Positions 6,996-12,461 of a DNA stretch of 12,461 nt are shown piece by piece (within the stretch, counting starts at the first letter, position 1; every line of letters begins with the position of its first letter). This stretch comes from UBA7396 sp964404065. Lineage in GTDB: Bacteria; Patescibacteriota; Gracilibacteria; BD1-5; UBA6164. The position numbers and the translations under genes are program-made. Under the pieces are notes generated by a model. The model made no database searches, had not been told where the DNA came from, and saw only the letters and a list, made by a program, of their open reading frames with translations. Location of the stretch: assembly GCA_964404065.1 (NCBI GenBank), contig CAYOIP010000032.1, positions 1-12,461 of the forward strand, written 5' to 3'.

Positions 6996-8981
6996 ATGGA
7001 AGCAATAAGTAATTTTAAACCTCTTAATATTTCCACATCTCCAGAAAAACAAAAAAATATTCCTCTTACGACTGAACAACAAGAGGATTTTTCAAAATCT
7101 CAAAGATTATATAAAGAAAGATTACAAGCCGTTGAAAGCAAAATAAAAACAAAAGATGAAATGTATGTGAGTGCTAAAGCACTATTATCTGAAAATCCAA
7201 ATACTCAATATTTCATAAAATTTAACTGACAATACTATAAAGACAATCAAGATATAAACCAAAAACCTTTATTATTAGGAAATTGATATTTAGTTCAAAA
7301 TGATAAATGACAAGATGATATTGTGTACTCTGAAAAAGTACTCAGAAAAGAATTAGAAAAATTTGTTATATCATACGAAAAAGAACAAAAAACTTTAAAT
7401 GATATTTCTTGATTACTTAAAAATAATCCAGATACTCAAACTTTTTACGAATTAGACTGAAAATATTATATTTCCAATCCTACTAGAGTTGCAAAAATAA
7501 ACGGAGATACTTCGGAAATACTCAGAGTAAAAGAAGTTTCAAGAGATGAATTACAAGCAAAAGTTGAGAATTTAGAAAAATGAAGTTTAGAATGAATATC
7601 TAAAAGACTAGATTTACTTATATCTAAAACAAATAATGGAAATATTAGAAATTATTTAATGGATTTAAGAACTGGGATAAGTTTAAACTGAAATAATGAT
7701 TTTATTCTTACTTTTTGAGAAAGATTATGAAATTTACTTAATATTCTAGAAAAAGCAGAAACAAGACCTCTCAGTATTGAAGAAATATGAAAGGTTATTT
7801 TATATTCGTTTAATGTACTCAGAAGTTGAGTGAGCGATGGAACAAAAATTGTTATATCTCTGATAAAGGATGTAAGTTCTGATAAACTCTATAAATTTTG
7901 AGATAATGATAGCGAGTATGAAGCAATTCTCAGAAGAAGTATAGAAACTGGAAAATTTAATGAAGTTTTACAGTTTTTTAACAATGCTTGAATTATTCCA
8001 AAAGAATACAATAAATCTATAAATGAAGCAACTATTGATACTGCTTCATTACCTCTTGCTATGTGAGCTGGAGCAATTGATTGATTTCTTGATTATACTC
8101 AATCAAGTGTAGATATTGTTGTTACTCCTGATACTATGGTTCAGAATGTAATTCAATTATCAAAAGAAATTGCGAGTAATTGAGGTGAATTATTAAATGA
8201 ACTTGCTAAAAATTTTAGTAAAATAAGTGACTGAGTTTATGTTTTATCATATATAGTAGCAATTGTTTTGTGTTTTAAATATTATCCATCTAAACTATGA
8301 GCATTAGCTCTTCCTAATACTATCATTCAATGATTAAAAGCGAGTGGAAAAATTCCTGAAAATATGTTAAAAGGAGTTGATACTTTTTTATCAAAAAACC
8401 TTCAAAAAATAGAGACTTATGCAAGTGATAAAATTAAATGAGTTTCTATTACTTCTAGATGAATAGTTAAATGATGAGAAAAGGCATTAGAATGAGGTAT
8501 AAAAGCAAGAGATTGAATTGATAGTAGTAATACTCTTTTTAGTTCTATTTGAACGAATGCTAAACAATTAAAAGCCTCAAGAGAGGCTTTAGCAATTACG
8601 AATAATTCTTTAAAATTAGCTCAAATATTTGGTGATAGTATTGTTTGAAGAACAAATGAGGCTCTTACTACTCAAAATGCTATGAATGTCTATAAAGAGA
8701 CAATTTTAAAAGGTTGAAATGATAAATTTGATACAAATGATATTGATGCTCTTATTGAAAAAACAAAATGAGAAGCAAGATATAATTTAGTGCTTGTAAG
8801 AGAAAAATTACAAGAGGTAGAGAAAGTTATGGATAAAGAGGTTATTCCTGTTTGGAAAGAGTATGAAAATCATAGTAAAAATAATGATATTAGAAAATTA
8901 AAAGAACTTAAAGAATATACTAAGAAAGAGGAACTTTTTAATCAATTATCTAATATAATTTTCAAAAGGTATATTAGATAA
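6996..8981 (+). CDS. 661-residue protein with internal repeat and one membrane segment, unknown function
   Basis: The start is the first ATG after the promoter at 6934-6962. There is no signal peptide. Two similar units occur near the N-terminus, residues 62-84 and 139-161. They share the pattern LL-x-x-NP-[ND]-TQ, then a two-strand unit ending in G-[QK]-YY-x-x-N, and each follows a charged helix (about 35-60 and 112-137). Helical, mixed regions follow at about 185-340. Residues 350-380 include a Gly/Ala-rich AMGAGAIDGFLDYT segment followed by VVTP. One probable membrane helix lies at 413-428. The last third is amphipathic helices, with a Lys/Glu-rich coiled-coil-like C-terminus (about 595-655). 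No catalytic motif was found. The GAIDGF segment loosely recalls linker regions of large secreted or toxin-like proteins, but that resemblance is not enough for a call. It is divergent from the recombinase module and convergent with the 8988-9623 gene, and its last codons form part of a terminator hairpin. Confidence 0.8.
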
Positions 8982-8996
8982 TTGAAATTATTTTTT
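8943..8996 (+). terminator. terminator spanning the end of the 661-residue protein gene
   Basis: A perfect 15-bp inverted repeat (8943-8957 with 8970-8984) surrounds a 12-base loop that is itself partly self-complementary. It is followed by AAATTATTTTTT. The stem covers the last codons and the stop TAA (8979-8981). In the other direction the hairpin is not followed by a T-run, so it works mainly for + transcripts and also blocks read-through into the convergent gene. Confidence 0.75.
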
Positions 8997-9623
8997 CAAA
9001 GTTTGTAAATAAAAGAAAAATATATGTAAGTTAAATCTATTTGTTCATTCAATATAAGTTTTATTTTCTTTTTCATCAAACAATTCTAATTTTCATTGAC
9101 CATTTTTTCTAATATATCAGGTTTTAACTTTTTTTCATAATAAATTAGCAAAATCATCGTCAAAATTAAATTTTCATATATCAAAATTTGTACTTCAATC
9201 ATTATTTAAATATGATATTAATTTACCATCTTGAGAAAAAATTAAGAATATATTTCCGTTTAATTCTTTGGTCATATCTTGATGCTCTTGATAATTCTTT
9301 CCAAGTTGCATTACCCTAATTTTAGCCTTTAGAAAAAAATCTTTTTGTTCTGGGTATTTTGTAATAAGATTTTTTCTTAATTCTCAAATTAGTAACTCTT
9401 CTTTTAATTTTATTCTTTCTTCTTTACTCCAGTTTATACTATCATTTTCATCTTTTTTTATTTCAGGATTTTCTAAAGTTTTTGATACACTTGAACTTAC
9501 TTTTAATATACTTCAGGCAGTTGTTTGGGAAATTCATAAACTCTCTGCAGTTCTCACAACTGTAGGAGGATTTATAACTCTCTCTTGATTATTTATCTCA
9601 GGTCATTTTATTGTATCTGCCAT
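8988..9623 (-). CDS. 211-residue cytoplasmic protein, unknown function
   Basis: The start ATG is preceded by AAAAAGGT five bases upstream, one of the few Shine-Dalgarno-like sites in the window, and by the promoter at 9652-9680. There is no signal peptide or membrane helix. Residues 15-55 are Ser/Thr/Val-rich and contain a short stretch (TAESLGISQTTAGSILKV) that could be a helix-turn-helix-like unit, but it is too short to call. Residues 62-120 are charged and helical (WSKEERIKLKEELL and following). Residues 122-198 look like beta strands with many aromatic and Asp residues (FDIGKFNFDDDF, TGYIRKNGQGKLELF). No family is recognised. It converges on the 6996-8981 gene with only six bases between the two stop codons. 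Confidence 0.78.
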
Positions 9624-9651
9624 TTTTACCTTTTTAAATATAATTTTACTT

Positions 9652-9680
9652 ATTTTATCATAAAGGGCTTAAAAATACAA
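9652..9680 (-). promoter_or_regulatory. promoter of the 211-residue protein gene
   Basis: On the - strand TTGTAT (+ bases 9675-9680), a 17-base spacer and TAAAAT (9652-9657) match a sigma70-type promoter. The start would lie near 9645, about 22 bases before the ATG. The gene can therefore be expressed independently of the - strand genes upstream of it. No terminator hairpin was seen after the upstream gene (stop at 9719), so read-through is also possible. Confidence 0.65.
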
Positions 9681-9718
9681 AAGATTTTCATTATTAGAGT
9701 TATTTATATATTTTATTT

Positions 9719-10750
9719 TTAAAGTTTTCATAATATCTCTAAAGTTTTTGTAAGTTCTTTTTGTAAAAATTTCTTTAGTTCTCTGTAAACTTTTCTTTTT
9801 TCAAGTTTTGTTTCTTTTACAATAGCATTATCTACTTGAGTAAGTATTTTTCAAATATATAAAGTCCTTGTTTCAAGTGGTATTTTTTCGATTTTTTTAG
9901 TTAAATTATTTCTAAATGAATTACTTAAATAATAATAATCTTTTTTTAATAATTTACTATTTGATGAATTAGTTGTTATATATTCTATTTCTTTATCAAG
10001 AAAACTTGAAAAATTATTTATTTCAGTTTCTTTTATAGCTGGTTTCAATTCATTGAAATATAAATTTTTATATTCTTGTTTTTTTGCTTGTTTTTCAATT
10101 TCAGTATATTTTAAATTTGCATTTACTGATTTTATGGCTAATACAAATCCATCAAGTTCACTATCAAAATCCCATAAATCCACTTCCTTGCTTGATGTTA
10201 AAATAAATTTATCCTGATTTTTAACATATAAATTATAAATACTTCAAGTTATTGTAAATAATTCTTTTAATTCAGCATTATATTCACCTCTTATTTTATG
10301 AGTATCAACTTTTTTCTTTCTATTTAAGTAATTTTGAGTATAAATACAGGCTTTATCGTTTTCATCAAAGCAAAGTCATTCTTTTTCTCATAATAATTTA
10401 TATAATGCACTAAGTCTATCAGTATGGTCATTATTTATTTGAATAAGTTCATCTTTTTCACTTTGTTTTTTTGATAATTTAATTTTGTATTTTAAAGTGT
10501 TTAAATAAATTGTTTTAGCATCAATTTCATTGAATATTTCATCTATTTTTTTATCTCTTAAAGAACCTGAAAAATCTTTCAATAATTTATCTTTTCAAAA
10601 ATATTCTTCCTCATATTCTTTAAGATAAATTTGAGTTTTATCTTGTTTTATAGGTGAAATATAGTATTCAGATGGAGAGAAAAATCAATTTAGATTAAAG
10701 GTATTTTGTAATAAAAATACAAAAAATATTGTTAGTAATAATTTTTTCAT
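9719..10750 (-). CDS. exported helical protein, unknown function
   Basis: The protein has 343 residues with TGA as Gly. It opens with a signal peptide: MKK, a hydrophobic core at about 4-20, and probable cleavage near residues 20-24. The mature part is strongly charged and mostly helical. Coiled-coil-like segments lie at about 62-120, 205-240 and 300-340, and Asn/Ser-rich breaks lie near 258-268. Cys127 and Cys135 are close enough to form a disulphide. No lipobox follows the hydrophobic core, and no enzymatic motif is visible. The gene begins 17 bases after the UDG-like gene and is probably in its operon. No Shine-Dalgarno sequence precedes the ATG. It may be periplasmic or extracellular; the family is unknown. 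Confidence 0.78.
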
Positions 10751-10767
10751 AAGTAGGTAGTTAAAAA

Positions 10768-11499
10768 TTAAATTATTTTATTTATAATGTCTTTAAAAGT
10801 TTGTTTTTCTCTAATAAGATAATTTGGGTGAGAAATATGATATATATTATTTAGTGTATCTTTATTTACATAATTATTTATAATGATATTTGCAGGAGAA
10901 CTAGTAAAAGTTTCTAAAATAATTTTATTATAAATTGTATTTTTATCTTTTTGTTTTCAGAGTATTATAATTTTCTTTGGATTTATAATTTTAATTTCCT
11001 CAGTTAATATATTTTTATGCTCTGTTATAAAATTAATTCATAATTTTTTAATAATATCATCTTCTATTCTTTTTCAATTAATATCAAATTTTATTATATT
11101 AGACCAAACTAGATTATAGTCTTTTTGAGGATACTTATCTCTTAACTGCTTTAAAAACTTCCAAAAAGGACTAATAAAATGTTTTTGAACTGATTTATCA
11201 ATATTTGCTAAATTGGGAAAATCAAAAAGTTTATAACATAAAAAATTTAATTCTATACAATCATCAAATAAACAACTTGTTCCAAAATATAAACTATTTT
11301 TAGTTGTTTTACTTACCCAGTGTTTTGAAGGATATCAGAATGTTTCTTGTCAATAAACTAAAATAGTTTCTTTTTTTTCATCATAGAAATGATTATCAAA
11401 ATTAAAGAAAAAAGGAAAAGATTTATTTGCCTCACTGATGTTTTTATAATAATCAAAATAATTTTTATATAATTTTTCTATTTGTGTTTTTGTTATCAT
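10768..11499 (-). CDS. uracil-DNA glycosylase superfamily-like protein
   Basis: This 243-residue protein is cytoplasmic. Its sequence order resembles bacterial UDG-superfamily proteins that carry a GQET motif in place of the classical first motif: ILVYGQETFG at 46-55; PFWKFLKQL at 111-119; VWSNIIKFD at 131-139; EEIKIINPKKIIILGK at 167-182; and HISHPN at 221-226, where classical family members have an HPS-type motif. Known members of the superfamily remove uracil or other damaged bases from DNA. For this GQET branch the activity is not settled, and substrate cannot be read from the sequence. There is no iron-sulphur Cys cluster of the family 4 type; the four Cys residues (76, 81, 88 and none near the termini in the right pattern) do not fit one. 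It is followed after 17 bases by an exported-protein gene, so co-transcription is likely. The assignment rests on motifs recalled, not on a search. Confidence 0.6.
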
Positions 11500-11542
11500 A
11501 ATCTAAAAATATAAAATATAAAATAAATAAAATTTAATCTAA

Positions 11543-11556
11543 GACTAAAAATAGTC
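11543..11556 (-). terminator. weak hairpin after the partial - strand gene
   Basis: A 5-bp stem (11543-11547 with 11552-11556) has a 4-base loop and is followed on the - strand by a T-rich stretch. It lies in the 101-base gap between the gene ending at 11601 and the UDG-like start at 11499. It could be a weak terminator. The same gap should hold the promoter for the UDG-like gene, but only poor -10/-35 matches were seen. Confidence 0.25.
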
Positions 11557-11600
11557 ATAAATCTCCAAAAAATATTTTTTCATAAAAATAAAGTTAAAAA

Positions 11601-12461
11601 TTATTTTAAATTTAAAACAAATAAGAAAGAATTATTAGAAACATTCCTGTATTTATTTGCTAATTCATTTAAATATTCTTTTATTGTTAATTTATCATTA
11701 TCATTTTTTAAAACAAAATTTGATGAAACAATAAATTCTCTTATAGAAAATATGCCTTCTGGTCAAAATACATAATCTATTTTTATAGGTGCATTTTCTA
11801 AAGAAACTCATTTTATTAAATAAATATCCTGAAAATAAAAATTTTCATTATATCTGATTAAATCAATTTGTTTTTGAATATTTCCAGATTTAACAGAACT
11901 TCATCAATCAGGATAAGAAAAAACAAATCCTTTTTCTTCTGTGTTATAAACTTTTTTATCATTTCAAAAACTTCCAGCAACTTTTATAGGAGTTTTATTT
12001 TTATTCATTTCTTCATAATATTCATCACTTTGTAAAAAATACCGATGTCAGTTAAATAAAACTTTTCAATCTTCCTTTATTTTTGTAGAGTCAATAAAAG
12101 TTAATCATTTTCAATAAGAATTATCTATTTTTGTTTGATATTTTACATCATTATAATTTATTTGAGTCGTATTTTGAGTTGTATTTTGAGTTGTTTTTTC
12201 AGTTTTTAAATCATTATTTTGTATAATATTACTTCAAGAATTTGAATTTTGCAAGAAACTTCAAGAAATAGTTTTTTGTTTTTCTAATTTTTCTTCAACT
12301 TTTTTATAAATATAATTTATTGCTTCCTTTTTAGGTTCACTAAATTTTGTTTTATCAATATTGTCTATCTTTTTTAAAATTTTTGGAGCATTTTTTTCAT
12401 TTACTTTTTTATCAACTAAAATGTCAATTTGCTTTTTTAGTTTTGTTGATAAATCATATCA
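11601..12461 (-). CDS. C-terminal 286 residues of an unknown, probably exported protein (5' end outside window)
   Basis: The frame is open from the window edge to TAA at 11601-11603, with TGA as Gly. Visible residues 1-65 are Lys-rich helices (a KILKKIDNID segment, then AINYIYKKVEEKL). Such helical spacers are common in surface proteins of related bacteria and resemble the helical region of the 1255-2892 product. Residues 66-103 form a Ser/Asn/Thr/Gln linker with an imperfect TTQN repeat. From about 115 to the end is a folded domain rich in aromatic residues and Gly (NGHRYFLQ, GFVFSYPDGG, IDYVFGPEGIFS). The linker and domain layout suggests an extracellular or cell-surface protein, but the signal peptide would lie outside the window. 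No family is recognised. Confidence 0.75.
12160..12194. repeat. 12-base tandem repeat in the linker of the partial protein
   Basis: Two identical copies of ATTTTGAGTTGT (12171-12182, 12183-12194) follow a shorter variant (12160-12170). On the - strand they encode the repeated tetrapeptide TTQN in a low-complexity linker. Copy number could vary by slippage. Confidence 0.7.

Noticed and set aside
8988..9623. Helix-turn-helix regulator call for the 211-residue protein
   Set aside because: Only one short stretch near residues 25-42 fits loosely and it lacks the surrounding helices of known regulators.
11567..11580. Perfect palindrome of six A, TA and six T as a terminator or operator
   Set aside because: It leaves no room for a loop and is expected by chance in such AT-rich DNA.
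321..12461. Many in-frame TGA codons that would make every gene look like a pseudogene
   Set aside because: They match conserved glycines and the frames are otherwise intact to TAA, so this is an alternative code and not decay. TGA as Trp was also rejected because Trp positions use TGG.
1..12461. CRISPR array, tRNA genes, insertion sequence with terminal inverted repeats
   Set aside because: No regularly spaced repeats, no cloverleaf sequence and no transposase or paired terminal repeats were found. A tRNA-Gly(UCA) was looked for and not seen.

Overview
The window reads as a genome fragment from an uncultured bacterium that translates TGA as glycine (NCBI genetic code 25; Candidatus Absconditabacteria/SR1 or Gracilibacteria/BD1-5). 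It is extremely AT-rich. Under the standard code every gene is cut into short pieces by TGA, but with TGA as Gly long frames open on both strands and end at TAA. The in-frame TGAs fall exactly on conserved glycines of two serine recombinases (GISG/GLSG, IGA/LGA before LAEMER/FAEMER, FGF/FGY, CGECG), while conserved Trp stays TGG. This rules out the Mycoplasma-type code. Nearly all starts lack a Shine-Dalgarno sequence.

Layout. Bases 1-320 hold no gene but contain a promoter and a long folded RNA (about 97-305). Its pairing elements compete with a terminator just before the next start codon, so it could be a riboswitch-like leader or a stand-alone ncRNA. Next, on +, come a polytopic membrane protein (321-1226) and an exported protein (1255-2892), closed by a strong terminator. 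From 3019 to 6869 two 'small tail-anchored membrane protein + large serine recombinase' modules face each other: 3019-3258 with 3246-5042 on +, and 6663-6869 with 4709-6655 on -. The recombinase reading frames overlap antisense by 334 bp at their 3' ends. A back-to-back promoter pair (6901-6962) separates the - module from a 661-residue + strand protein of unknown function (6996-8981).

The right side is all on -: a 211-residue unknown protein (8988-9623) with its own promoter, an exported helical protein (9719-10750), a protein resembling the uracil-DNA glycosylase superfamily (10768-11499), and the C-terminal 286 residues of a further protein (11601 to the window edge).

The region looks like accessory, recombinase-bearing DNA next to genes for envelope or secreted proteins. 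The recombinases are the only genes with a firm biochemical assignment, and the UDG-like gene is a fair family-level call. The other proteins are unknown and are described by topology only. No tRNA, rRNA, CRISPR array, insertion sequence with terminal repeats, or second copy of an attachment site was seen.
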